Assembly (NCBI GenBank): GCA_039105265.1
Contig: JAPFFF010000019.1
Span: 1,272,501 to 1,336,500, forward strand
Direction of reading: 5' to 3'
DNA from: Tritrichomonas musculus
Lineage: Eukaryota > Parabasalia > Tritrichomonadida > Tritrichomonadidae
DNA length: 64,000 nt
Shown: in pieces, positions 20,096 to 30,515 of the stretch
Position numbering within the stretch: position 1 is the stretch's first letter
Layout: each line of letters begins with the position of its first letter
Made by a program: the position numbers and the translations under genes
The notes under the pieces: model-generated
What the model saw: the letters and a program-made list of their open reading frames with translations, nothing else
Database searches by the model: none
Told to the model about the DNA's origin: nothing

Positions 20096-21877
20096 TCACT
20101 TGTGACCAGAATTAGGTGTGAATGGTCTTCTTGAAGAGGATTTAGAACCGCCTAGAGAAATGCTCATTCTGGATTGGCTGTCTCTAAGACTTTTATCAAT
20201 TTGTTCTTTTGCCTTTGTTGCTTCACCTGTTGTTATCACATATTTTGCAAGGAGAGCTTCACCTTCAACTTCAAAGTCCCATTGCTCATTACCAACTTCA
20301 TCATATGCATCAAACATTACAGATCCGTTATCATTTGCATCGTCGTCAGCATCAGCATCATCGTCACCAGTATCTTCTATTTCACCATTCATTGCTTTAA
20401 TAACATAATTGAATTGATCAATGTTTCCTGGATCAGTAGCACTTGATCTCATTTTTTCAAAAAGAGCTGGAAGTCCAAGTGATTTAGCTTTTTCTCTTAA
20501 TTTCGGTTCTTTTGCAAATAGTTCTGAAAGTGCAGCCATTGCATAAAATTGTTGTTGCTGTGATGCAGTTCCTGAAAGTTCAGCGAAGATAGAAAGAGCA
20601 TCATTATTAATGCACTTTTTAGCGCTTTCTTTTCTCATACATAAGCTCATGGCCAATGCTGCTGCGTAATCGCCAGTATAATCGCTTAATCTGGAAGGAT
20701 CTGCAAGTAATTTAAGGATAGCGTCGAGGACACCTGCTTTAATAAATTGCGTTTTAGCATCTTTCATAAATGAAAGTTTTTGAAGGATACCAACAGTGTT
20801 CATCAGATCATCTGAGTCATCTTCTGACAAAATTGGCATTAAAAGATCAATTAATTTTTTGTATTTGAAAATATATTGTCTTCCTGGTGGATCTGTTGCA
20901 AGAATGTTCAAAAGTCGAAGTGTATATGATTTAACAGGTCCTGGGGTTGAAAGAAGTTTTGAAAGTAAATCGCTTTTAACTTTGAAAATATCACCAGAAA
21001 TCAATTCAACATAAAAGCGCTTTATATGTTCAGTTGGTGCACGTGTAAGTCTATTTACGCATGCTTTAAGAAGTGGTGCGGATAAATCTGGTTTTTCAAG
21101 ATCTTTTGTAACCTTTGCAAAATCAAGTGGTGAGAAATCTGTTGTAGCAGTAAATTTAACTGCGCCACCAGGAAATATTCCTATTCGTGCAAATAAAGAA
21201 CTAATATATTCATGTGGTGGTATATCTCCATGCTCAGCATGTTGAAGTGCATCAGCTAATTCAAGGGCAACTGACCAAAGTTCGCTATCTGTTGATGCAA
21301 TTTGTTCTGTGGGTGATTGAAGTGCAGTTATCAAAATTGGCATTTGAGCACCAACAAGTTGTCGATCAAGCCATTCATTTAATTGGCGCTTTAAATCATC
21401 AAACCAGGCAACAGTGAATATTTTTTTGAACGATGGGTGATCAGCAGGATTTGGAATATATGGGAGTGCGTAAAATGGTAGAAATTCAGTAGATTGTGAT
21501 AAGTCAGATTGATGGGTATCTAAAAATTCTCGAAATCGTTGAAGTGATTCGTGTATGTCGCCAAATTTAACTCGATTAGCGGGATGGAGTGGAAAAACTG
21601 CAAAAAATACTTCACATCTAAACAATAACTTTTGCGCTGTTTGATCAGGAGCTGCTTGCCATTTAGAGCCCCATAAACTACGAAATCGTTGAACATCACC
21701 AGTACTTAGGCTATTGATGATGTCTTGTTTGAATTCTGCTTGAGTATTATTTCGTCTACGTGCTATTTCTTCAATTGGCGGGCATGACAATCTTTCAGAT
21801 TGAAATACAGCTAGAGTACTGTTCATGCCACAAAATTGCAAAAAGTCTGCAATAGCATCAAAAACTTCAGTGGACAT
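20096..21877 (-). CDS. LisH/armadillo protein, ARMC9-like
   Basis: 593 residues from ATG 21875-21877. Residues about 4-35 (VFDAIADFLQFCGMNSTLAVF) fit a LisH dimerisation motif. The middle is helical, and residues about 270-480 contain armadillo-type helix triplets (KSYTLRLLNILATDPPGRQYI, DLMNTVGILQKLSFM, DYAAALAMSLCMRKESAKKC). A very acidic Asp-rich linker (about 505-520) and a Ser-rich tail follow. The order LisH then ARM, with this length, matches ARMC9, a basal-body/ciliary-tip protein that regulates cilium signalling and length in animals and ciliates. The role in flagella here is inferred from the family. Convergent with the BspA-like gene: the two stop codons lie 127 bp apart. Confidence 0.75.
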   Translation of the reverse strand: MSTEVFDAIADFLQFCGMNSTLAVFQSERLSCPPIEEIARRRNNTQAEFKQDIINSLSTGDVQRFRSLWGSKWQAAPDQTAQKLLFRCEVFFAVFPLHPANRVKFGDIHESLQRFREFLDTHQSDLSQSTEFLPFYALPYIPNPADHPSFKKIFTVAWFDDLKRQLNEWLDRQLVGAQMPILITALQSPTEQIASTDSELWSVALELADALQHAEHGDIPPHEYISSLFARIGIFPGGAVKFTATTDFSPLDFAKVTKDLEKPDLSAPLLKACVNRLTRAPTEHIKRFYVELISGDIFKVKSDLLSKLLSTPGPVKSYTLRLLNILATDPPGRQYIFKYKKLIDLLMPILSEDDSDDLMNTVGILQKLSFMKDAKTQFIKAGVLDAILKLLADPSRLSDYTGDYAAALAMSLCMRKESAKKCINNDALSIFAELSGTASQQQQFYAMAALSELFAKEPKLREKAKSLGLPALFEKMRSSATDPGNIDQFNYVIKAMNGEIEDTGDDDADADDDANDNGSVMFDAYDEVGNEQWDFEVEGEALLAKYVITTGEATKAKEQIDKSLRDSQSRMSISLGGSKSSSRRPFTPNSGHK

Positions 21878-22458
21878 TTATTAATTTAAAACAAACTTTA
21901 TTCAAATTTAGAGTAAATTAATAACGAGTTGTTTCAATTTAGATTTTATCTGATTTCCTGACAGGGAATTATTTATATGTATGTATTTAGATAAAATGAA
22001 TCATGTATAGCAAGTAAGAAAATAATGTAATTTATAAAAAGTGATTTTAACAAATAAAGTTATAATGTTCAAATATTTTTTATATAAAATACTTATTTTT
22101 TCAAAATAATTAATAAAAATGAGCTGAGGAAAGTTATTAGATTGCTTACTAGAAGAAATAATAGAATAGTTAAAATTAATATAGAAAAGCATAATGATGA
22201 ATAGCGAATTCAAATGTAATATAAGGAATTTTAGTAGAAATTTGTGATATTTGAATAAATATTATATATATATATATTATATATCAAATGGAAAGTTATT
22301 ATTTATAGGAGATTAATGAAATATATATTGAGGAAATGGTTTTATTATAGCTGCTTGCTAAAAATTGCATAATTGCGTTCTTTTTTGTTGAGTGATGATA
22401 TTTTTAGATCAAAACTCAAATAAAATTTGGTATCAATATTTGTTCGACAAAAGGTTTA

Positions 22459-22489
<31 letters not shown>

Positions 22490-22755
22490 GATTCCTATCT
22501 ACTGGAATACGATAAGGATGATTGTTTTTTTAATTTAAAAAAAATTAAAATTTCATATATGCCGATGAGGAAAAGTTTATCGAGTAAATTTCAATTGTCT
22601 TTAGACAATTTCTAGAAATTGTTTACATCCTCTTCAATTTTCTAATAAAATCTTGTTTACATCCCATTGAATTTTTGTTAGAATAAAAAATTGTGAATGT
22701 TTTTAAATTTTAAAAGTGAAATTTTGAATAGCTTTGAATTTTTATTCTGATAAAA
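21878..22755. other. Divergent intergenic region
   Basis: 878 bp between divergently transcribed genes, so it must hold both promoters, but no strong TCA(C/T)(A/T)(A/T) initiator is visible next to either ATG. It contains a short (TA)n run near 22262-22280 and about 20 adenines at 22460-22481. Confidence 0.4.
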
Positions 22756-24090
22756 ATGTTAAAAATAGTAGGATTTCATCAACACTATCCTTATGATCCT
22801 GTAAATAATCAACTTATTAAGCAAGTTCCTATGGATTCAAAATTCCATATCTCTATAGATTTAAATTCACTCCTATCATTTTCAATTTACTCTAATCATG
22901 TTGTATGGATCAACAAAGATGGCCAAGGATTTGGAACTGGTGATAATAGAGGATATACTATAATTGGAACACTCCCAGAAAAAGAATTTATTGGTGAAAC
23001 ACCATTTGATATCGTTGATGACAAAGGTTTCTCTTGTAAACTCCTTTCAGCTGTTTGTGGTGCAGGATATACTCTTTACCTTGTCCATCCAATTACACCA
23101 GATGGTCAACTTCGCCTTGCTTATGTTGCTTGGAATAAAAACAAAGGAAAACCACTTTTTCTGGATATATCTGGTCGAAACCCTCTTGCACTCTTTGGTG
23201 GGCGAGAAACAGCTGCAGCTATTGATACAGAAGGTTCGATTATAATTATCACAGAGCCTAATGCTTATTCGCCAGATGTAAAATGTATCATTGTCAAACT
23301 TCCAGGAAAAGAAAAGGCGGCATGTGTTGCTTGTTGCCATAAGTTTATTATTGCTCTTTCCATGACTGGTCATGTATACAAATGCCCTTTTACAATAGAT
23401 CAAAAAATTGAATCATCATTCGTCCCAGTCGATAGTCTTATTGATATCAAATGCGTCCAAATATCAGGATCATGGGATCACTGTCTCGCTGTTACTGAAG
23501 ATGGGCGTGTCTTTGCTCTTGGTGCCAATTTTAGTGGACAATGTGGCCTTCAACGGGGAAACATGCAAATACAAGAATTTACATTAATAGAAAGTCTCAG
23601 TCAGTACAAGATTAAATCAGCATTTGCTGGTTATTTTCATTCTTTATTCATTACAAATGATGGAAAAGTTCTAGCTTGTGGAAGAAACTCTTTTGGTCAA
23701 CTTCTTCTTGAAAGTGGGCCTAGTGATATGCCCATTTTTACACCAGTTGAAACTTCGATAACTTCAGGAGCTACTTTTGCAATTGCTGGACCAGGAATAT
23801 CAGCTGTTTTCATCAATGCAAATCCTCCTTCAAACATGCCAAACGTGCCAATTACAAGTGGAAAATTTGAACTTTCTGACTCTGACGATAACATTTTACA
23901 TGGCTTATCAAATCTTGATCCCGAAACTGAAATTGTTCGTTTAAGATCAGAATTAGCAGAAGCTAAAAAAGAAAGAGAGTCACTTTATGCTGAAATTGAA
24001 TCTCTTAGGAATCAATTAAAAGAAGCATATGATTCAGAAGAGAATTTGAAGCAAAAAGTCTTGGAATTGGAAAGTAAAAATGGAAAATAG
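22756..24090 (+). CDS. RCC1-repeat protein with C-terminal coiled coil
   Basis: 444 residues starting at ATG 22756. Residues about 40-360 contain RCC1-type beta-propeller repeats, clearest at WDHCLAVTEDGRVFALGANF, GYFHSLFITNDGKVLACGRN and SFGQLLLESGPS. Residues about 390-440 are a charged heptad-like helix (EIVRLRSELAEAKKERESLY...), a probable coiled coil for self-association. RCC1-repeat proteins are diverse (Ran exchange factors, ciliary RPGR-like proteins, centrosomal proteins). The small propeller plus short coiled coil does not identify one, and trichomonads have many such genes. Confidence 0.82.
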   Translation: MLKIVGFHQHYPYDPVNNQLIKQVPMDSKFHISIDLNSLLSFSIYSNHVVWINKDGQGFGTGDNRGYTIIGTLPEKEFIGETPFDIVDDKGFSCKLLSAVCGAGYTLYLVHPITPDGQLRLAYVAWNKNKGKPLFLDISGRNPLALFGGRETAAAIDTEGSIIIITEPNAYSPDVKCIIVKLPGKEKAACVACCHKFIIALSMTGHVYKCPFTIDQKIESSFVPVDSLIDIKCVQISGSWDHCLAVTEDGRVFALGANFSGQCGLQRGNMQIQEFTLIESLSQYKIKSAFAGYFHSLFITNDGKVLACGRNSFGQLLLESGPSDMPIFTPVETSITSGATFAIAGPGISAVFINANPPSNMPNVPITSGKFELSDSDDNILHGLSNLDPETEIVRLRSELAEAKKERESLYAEIESLRNQLKEAYDSEENLKQKVLELESKNGK

Positions 24091-24503
24091 GTATTAGTTA
24101 TCTAATCGTAATTATTGATCTATCCAAGTTTTTAGAAGAGATTCGCAGAACTATTATTTTGGATTGTATATATAATTATGATATAAAAATATTATTTTTT
24201 GAAGTGAATTCTTTTCTTTCTCTGATTATTGTAATGTTTTTTTTGTTTATTTTTCTGTAATTTTGTTCATTTATATAATTTTTTTCTTATTTAAAAAAAA
24301 ATAGTAAGAATTATATTGATAATAGCGTATATGTAAAGTAATTTGTTCTAATATATATATATATATATATATTAGTAATAAATAAACTCGTAAATAAAAT
24401 AATTTGATAATTATAATAAATGATTTGGACATTCAAAAATGAATCAATTTGTTTAGTAAAATGGTGTTATTTTGATTATGACTAAATTGTTCAAACCAAA
24501 AGA

Positions 24504-24538
<35 letters not shown>

Positions 24539-24655
24539 CAAAATTCTTTCAAAAAAAAAAAAGACTGTCATGTAAATTTTTTTTCTTTCAAAATTTTTGG
24601 CAGATTTTTTTTATTCAGAATAAATTATTTTTACTCATAATCTTCTATTTATAAG
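24091..24655. other. Intergenic segment with simple repeats
   Basis: Contains a (TA)n run near 24350-24372 and a run of about 30 thymines at about 24507-24538. No gene; a 60-codon open frame here is only the translated T-run. Confidence 0.55.
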
Positions 24656-27600
24656 ATGAGTTCTTATAACAAAAGAAGTCAAAATAGTCAGTTACTTCGC
24701 ATTAAAAAAGAAGCAGACGAAGGGAATGTTGAATCGATGATTGAATATGGTAATATGATTGAAAAAGGAGAAGGAGCAGAGCCCAACAAAAAGGAAGCGT
24801 GTAAATATTATAAGATGGCAGCAGACAAAGGGAATATTGAAGCCATGCGATTATACGGATGGATTTTATCGAAAGGTGACAAATCATTACGTAATATCAA
24901 AGAAGCATTCAAATATTACGAGATGGCGGCCTCTAAAGACGATGATGAATCGATGATAATATGTGGCTTAATGTTATATCGCGGCGAAGACATAAAATCA
25001 GACAAAAAACGAGCAGCTGAATTTTACAAAAAATCGGCCGATCAAAACAACATCAACGGAATGTATTACTATGCGCGTCAGCTTGAATATGGCGATGGCA
25101 TTCAAATGGACAAAGAGCAAGCGTCCTACTATTACAAGAAAGCGGCCGATAATGGACACGTTGCCTCAATGAACCGGTATGCATTAATGCTTGAGAAAGG
25201 AGAAGGTGTTGAAAGGGACACGAAAGAAGAAGCACGATATTACAAGATGTCAGCAGACGCTGGCAACTTGATAGGTATTACAAGCTATGCTTATATGTTG
25301 TATCTGGGCAAAGGAGTTGAGCTTGATCTTGAAGAATCAAGTCGTTATTATAAAATTGCAGCTGAAAAAGGAAATTTCACTGCTTTGTACAAATATGGAG
25401 CGATGCTTGAGAAAGGAGAAGGTGTTGAAAAGAACCTCAAAGAAGCAGCGAGATACTACAAAAGAGCTGCTGATGAAGGCTTTGTTAAAGCGATGGAAAA
25501 ATACGGAATTTTGTTAATGAAAGGAATTGGTTGTGAAGTCAACAAAAAAGAGGCAAAACGTTATTTCACAATGGCTGCTGATAAAGGAAGTTCCACAGCT
25601 ATTTGGAAATTGGAACGATTGGCTGAATATGAAGATGGTTCTGAACAAAACAAAATTGAATCCGCCAAATATTGTAAAATGTTGGCTGATGCAGGGAATC
25701 GTGATTCAATGCTTCGATATGGAAAAATGCTTGAAGAAGGAATTGGTTGTAATGTCAACTGTGAAGAAGCATCGCGTTATTACAAAATGGCAATAAATAA
25801 AGGTAAAATGAATGCAGCCAGTTATTATGCACATCTTCTTTACACTGGAAATGGAATTAAAAGAGACGTTAAAGAAGCATTGAAATACTATAAAATGTCG
25901 GCCGATAATGGAATTCCAAGTTCAATGAGCCAATACGGTTACATGTTATTGAAAGGAGAAGGCTCTGCTGATATAGATGAAGACGAAGCCTTTCGTTACT
26001 TGAAAATGGCGGCTGATAAAGGCGAAATAAACGGTTGTAAGTACTTGATTCAAATGATTGAATCGGGCTATAAAACGAACATTGAAATTGAGCGTTATTA
26101 TGAGATTTTAAACGGCTTCGACGAAGACAACGATGATAAAACTCAAACAGGAAATATTTACGAGTTGAAGCAAGAAGCCGACAATGGAAACGTGTTTGCA
26201 ATGGCAGCGTATGCAAACAAGCAAATGAAAAAGAAAACAAAAGAAAGTTTGAAAGAAGCAGAAAAATACTTCAAAATGGCAGCCGATAACGGCCATCTTT
26301 TCTCAATGACAACTTATGGAGACATGAAGTCTAAATACGGTAGCAATGGAACAAATCTTCAAGAAGCTCTTCACTACAATAAAATGGCGGCAAATGAAGG
26401 AAACGGTTACTCAATGATTCGTTGTGGTGACATTTTAACTGAAAATTTCATTGATTACGAAAGTAGAAGAGAAGCCCTGAAATTTTACTCAATGTCAGCA
26501 AATAATGGAAGCGCTTATGCCATGTATAGGTGCGGGAGGCTGTACCTGGAAGGTGAAGGAATACAAACGAATAAGCAAGAAGCTCTGCGTTACTTTAAAA
26601 TGAGCGCTGAAACCGGATATGAAAGATCGTTGTCGAAATTGGCAAAAATGCTTGAAGATGGTGATGGAGTTGAACAAAACTTGGAAGAAGCTTGTAGGTA
26701 TTATAAAATGGCCGCAGATAGAGGCAATATATTTTCGATGAATCATTATGCTTCTTTTTTGATGACAGGAAATGGAGTTAAAATGGATATAAATGAAGCC
26801 CTTCGTTATTATAAAATGTCAGCTGATGAGGGAGACGTTCACGGTATGAATCAATATGTATCATTATTAGCAGAATCTGATAAAAAAGAAGCACTTAAAT
26901 ACTTAAAGATGGCTGTACTTAGAGGTGATAAAAATGCTATGATTAAGTATAGAAAAATTATTGAAGATTCAAATGAACCTGATATCGGATCTGATGACAT
27001 CAAAATTTTGAATGATCTCGGGAAAAAATTTTATTATGGAAATGGTATTGAAATTAATCATAAAGAGGCTATCCTATTCTTTCAAGTGGCTGCTGAAAAA
27101 AGAGATGCTAATGCAATGTATAGTTACGCATGGATGCTTGATAACGGTGAAGGTGTCTTAGAAAATAAAGAAAAAGCTTTCTCTTATTATAAAATGGCAG
27201 CAGATAATGGTAATGTTAGTGCTATGAAGAATTTAGCTTGGATGGCCTTTTGTGGTGATGGTGTTGAAATGAAATTTGATTTAGCATTAAAATACTATAA
27301 AATGGCAGCTGATTCTGGTGATTTTAGCGCTGCTTTAAAATATGCATCAATTATTGAAAAATCTGATAAAAATGAAGCATTGAAATATTATAAATTGGCA
27401 GCTGATAATGGTGATATAGATGCTATGTATCTGTATGCAAGAAAGGTTTTGACAGCTGATAAGAGTAATGTTAATAATGTTGCTTTGAATTTTTTAAAAT
27501 TGGCAGTTCAGAAAGGAAATGTTAACGCATTGAATTTTTTTGTATCATTGATTGATGATGGCTATGAAATTGGATTGAACGAGCAAGAAGCATCTGAATA

Positions 27601-27742
27601 TTACAAATTAGCTGGTAGAAATGGAAATAGAAATGCATTCAAAAAGTATGAATTTAGAGAAAAAAAGACTGAGAAGAAAGTTGATTTATATTTGAAAACT
27701 GAAATGCAAAGCAAAAATTTATTTAATTTAAGTGATATATAA
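24656..27742 (+). CDS. Sel1-repeat (SLR/TPR-like) protein
   Basis: 1028 residues, ATG at 24656. Almost the entire protein is a tandem array of roughly two dozen Sel1 repeats of about 36 residues, pattern A...G...AM..YA.ML..G.GV..N..EA..YYKMAAD. A less regular stretch around residues 470-500 splits the array in two. No signal peptide or membrane segment is seen, so it is probably cytosolic, unlike ER-resident Sel1/Hrd3. Sel1 arrays form curved solenoids that scaffold protein complexes; the partner cannot be told from sequence. The stop codon overlaps TAAA. Repeat number varies quickly in such genes, so collapse or expansion in assemblies is possible. Confidence 0.92.
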   Translation: MSSYNKRSQNSQLLRIKKEADEGNVESMIEYGNMIEKGEGAEPNKKEACKYYKMAADKGNIEAMRLYGWILSKGDKSLRNIKEAFKYYEMAASKDDDESMIICGLMLYRGEDIKSDKKRAAEFYKKSADQNNINGMYYYARQLEYGDGIQMDKEQASYYYKKAADNGHVASMNRYALMLEKGEGVERDTKEEARYYKMSADAGNLIGITSYAYMLYLGKGVELDLEESSRYYKIAAEKGNFTALYKYGAMLEKGEGVEKNLKEAARYYKRAADEGFVKAMEKYGILLMKGIGCEVNKKEAKRYFTMAADKGSSTAIWKLERLAEYEDGSEQNKIESAKYCKMLADAGNRDSMLRYGKMLEEGIGCNVNCEEASRYYKMAINKGKMNAASYYAHLLYTGNGIKRDVKEALKYYKMSADNGIPSSMSQYGYMLLKGEGSADIDEDEAFRYLKMAADKGEINGCKYLIQMIESGYKTNIEIERYYEILNGFDEDNDDKTQTGNIYELKQEADNGNVFAMAAYANKQMKKKTKESLKEAEKYFKMAADNGHLFSMTTYGDMKSKYGSNGTNLQEALHYNKMAANEGNGYSMIRCGDILTENFIDYESRREALKFYSMSANNGSAYAMYRCGRLYLEGEGIQTNKQEALRYFKMSAETGYERSLSKLAKMLEDGDGVEQNLEEACRYYKMAADRGNIFSMNHYASFLMTGNGVKMDINEALRYYKMSADEGDVHGMNQYVSLLAESDKKEALKYLKMAVLRGDKNAMIKYRKIIEDSNEPDIGSDDIKILNDLGKKFYYGNGIEINHKEAILFFQVAAEKRDANAMYSYAWMLDNGEGVLENKEKAFSYYKMAADNGNVSAMKNLAWMAFCGDGVEMKFDLALKYYKMAADSGDFSAALKYASIIEKSDKNEALKYYKLAADNGDIDAMYLYARKVLTADKSNVNNVALNFLKLAVQKGNVNALNFFVSLIDDGYEIGLNEQEASEYYKLAGRNGNRNAFKKYEFREKKTEKKVDLYLKTEMQSKNLFNLSDI

Positions 27743-28197
27743 AAATTACTTTTTGCATTTGGTTTCATTGGTGTATTTTTATTATTTAATATTTTTATAT
27801 GAAATTTACAAAGAAGAAGACTAGTTTTTGAAATTTAATTGAATGAAGATTATCAAATTAATAATATAAATAAGTATGTATGGTTTTATTTAATCAAAAA
27901 TTGATAGTATTTTAGTAAGTAATATTATATCAGGTATTGGTAAAAGTATATATAAAATAATATAATTATTTTATTGAAGATTAACCTTAAATTTGATTTA
28001 TAAGTGATAAATTGGATGGATATTCATATTGAAAGCTTAATTAATTCATTATTATATTAAAAATTAGGAATCTAGATGTTTATTAATAAATATCATATAA
28101 TACATTTAAAAAAAAACAAAAAAAATATGTGTAAAATTATCTGTATATTAAAAAAGCACACAATTATGAATTAATTTTGTTAAATTTCCATATAGCA
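27743..28197. other. Convergent intergenic segment
   Basis: 455 bp between convergent genes. Nothing recognisable apart from AT-rich 3' flanks. Confidence 0.4.
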
Positions 28198-29706
28198 TCA
28201 ATTTCTATTAATATTCTTTTTCATATCATCACTGTCATCATTATTATTTTCATCATCTTCATCATCATCCTGTTTAATAATCACCACTGAGTCATTTTCA
28301 TGTTCTTCTTCCATCATGTCAATATTTATGCCAGATTCCTTATCATCATTTTCACACGATTCCACATCAAGCAACAATTTTCCATCATCTTTAGTATAAC
28401 TCTCAATATCATCTTTACTTTTCAAAAAAACGAACAGCACAGCTGAAATCATGAGAAGAAAACCGGCTACCAAAGCGTAATACTCGATTTTTTCAGACCT
28501 CCAGAACCACATAATCAGAAACGAGGTGACGGAAGTTGGAATTCTAATCAAACTCATGAAATAGTTACGAAGATCGCTCGGATAATACTGTTTATGCAAG
28601 AAGAATCCATTTGCCATGAATCCCGAACTCACGAATGAATGCATACAAATGAAAACAAAGACTAAAACTTTATTCTTATATGATAAAAATATGAATATCA
28701 TGCTTGTTCCCATTAAGAATGAGAAAACAGACATCCATGACTGATATGGAAGGAAATGAGAAAACAAAGAAATGATTTGTGCACCAGTCAAATCTAAAAC
28801 ACCATTTGTTCCAGATACAAAACCCATTGGAGGCTTATGTTCGGGTGTTAGTAAGAAAGCGCTGCTTCTTTGATGGAATAAGAACATGCCTATTGAAATT
28901 AAAATGTCAAGAAAAATGACAAAAAATGTAATTTTATGTTCTTTGAAATGTTTAACAACTAATGATATATCTGTCTCTTTTGATTTCTCATTGTTGTTGT
29001 TGGTATTAGTATCGTCTAATAATGGTGTTGGATCTTTGATTAGTATGAATGTCGGTAGGATTGATACTAATATTAATATTGATGTAAAATTGAATATCAT
29101 TCTTGTTCCGTAATGTGACGCTATAAATGAAGAAAGTGGCGATATAATCCATGTTGTTACAAGACTAATAAATGAGCGCGTCTCATTGTAAACGTAATTA
29201 GCTTTCCAATTTGATGGTAAATTCTTTTCTTCTAGCTGCCAGATATCTTGAAAGCATCTCATAATAGTTGGCATTGTAAGGCCAGAAAAGCAAGAAGCAA
29301 CGATGAATGAATTGATTGAACCGTTGTTATGGCCAATTATAAACGAACTGATTGAAAAACAAAGTGAGGCAAAAACAATTAGTAAACGATGCCCAAAATA
29401 TTTAATGGCAAATGGTAGGAAAATATTCCATACACCAGTAATTAAGTGATGGTAACACATGATTTTTGATATTGTTGAATGCGTTAAACCATTTTCAAGA
29501 TATAATTGATATTTGTATGGCATTTGAATATGAATTCCAAATGTTACCGAAGTTTGTACTGTAAATAATCTGTATAATAGCCTTTTTAAATCAGGAGGTA
29601 TTTGATTTTGATTGGAAAAATATTTTCGAGCCATTAAAAATGTGGCAATCAACAGATTAATTGTAAATGTAATAAGAATAACAAGGTCAAGAGAATTCAT
29701 ATTCAT
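28198..29706 (-). CDS. Major facilitator transporter, MFSD5/molybdate-transporter-like
   Basis: 502 residues with about 12 hydrophobic helices in two halves, separated by a polar loop (about residues 225-255, DDTNTNNNNEKSKETD). The first loop and helix region (RLFTVQTSVTFGIHIQMPYKYQLYLENGL) and the segment SCFSGLTMPTIMRCFQDIWQLEE...NWKANYVYNETRS resemble the MFS_5 family, which includes plant/algal MOT2 and animal MFSD5 molybdate-anion transporters. The C-terminal tail (about 435-502) is cytosolic and extremely acidic (DDEDDENNNDDSDD), a feature not general to the family. Substrate cannot be read from sequence; a generic MFS exporter is the alternative. Confidence 0.72.
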   Translation of the reverse strand: MNMNSLDLVILITFTINLLIATFLMARKYFSNQNQIPPDLKRLLYRLFTVQTSVTFGIHIQMPYKYQLYLENGLTHSTISKIMCYHHLITGVWNIFLPFAIKYFGHRLLIVFASLCFSISSFIIGHNNGSINSFIVASCFSGLTMPTIMRCFQDIWQLEEKNLPSNWKANYVYNETRSFISLVTTWIISPLSSFIASHYGTRMIFNFTSILILVSILPTFILIKDPTPLLDDTNTNNNNEKSKETDISLVVKHFKEHKITFFVIFLDILISIGMFLFHQRSSAFLLTPEHKPPMGFVSGTNGVLDLTGAQIISLFSHFLPYQSWMSVFSFLMGTSMIFIFLSYKNKVLVFVFICMHSFVSSGFMANGFFLHKQYYPSDLRNYFMSLIRIPTSVTSFLIMWFWRSEKIEYYALVAGFLLMISAVLFVFLKSKDDIESYTKDDGKLLLDVESCENDDKESGINIDMMEEEHENDSVVIIKQDDDEDDENNNDDSDDMKKNINRN

Positions 29707-30515
29707 TTATGATTTTGTTGCGGATTTTATTTTGTGCGATTCATTATTGAAAATTTTGATCCAATAATTCAATTTTGAGAGATACATTTTTTAAAATTGA
29801 GTTGGAGGTTTTTTAAAAAAATTAAATAAAAATGAACTTAACTTTAAATACAAATTTATTATAATCATAATTATATATTAATATTATTTTTATAAATATT
29901 TAATTTTTACTAAATCATCAAAAAACGAATAAATTCTTTTTTTTATGAGATAATGATATTTCAGTTTTTTTCCGATGTTTTCCAAAAAAAATATTTGAGA
30001 TACAAAATGGTCAAATAAGCAAATTATTTTTGTGAATGTTTTTTATTGCATTATGTATATTTTTTATAATTATTCTAAGCTCAAGCACTTCAAGAGAAGA
30101 GAGAAGAATAAAAACCGTAAAAGATTAAATAATTGAAAGAAAAAAATGTTGATAATTGAGAAATAGAATTTAAATATAAATTAACTGATGATGAATTTGA
30201 CGTATTGTGTTTTAGCTTTGAATCTACTTTCGAATTATTGGAGAAACTAGGGACGATTTTATTTGACGGATATAATTATCATTTTATAATTTTTGAATGA
30301 AATTACCTATATTCGTATTTTTGTTGCTTAAAAGAGTGAATTTTCAATGTAAAAAAAAAAAAAAAAAAATATTGAGATGGTAAATATCAAAAGAGTAAAA
30401 GAAATATTTCAAATTGAGAGGGCCAACAATTTAATAAAGTTAGTATTTTCTAAACTTTCTAAAGTAGGGCAGTTTTGATCGTTTTCCCTTGAAAAAAAAA
30501 CGAATAATTAAACCA
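29707..30515. other. Divergent intergenic region
   Basis: About 810 bp that must hold promoters for the MFS and WD40 genes. It includes about 19 adenines at 30350-30368. No gene or RNA is recognised. Confidence 0.4.

Noticed and set aside
20118-21417. Several long plus-strand frames opposite the ARMC9-like gene
   Set aside because: They are antisense shadows of a well-supported coding sequence.
24472-24654. 60-codon open frame just before the Sel1 gene
   Set aside because: It is mostly a translated T-run (poly-Phe) and ends where the real gene starts.
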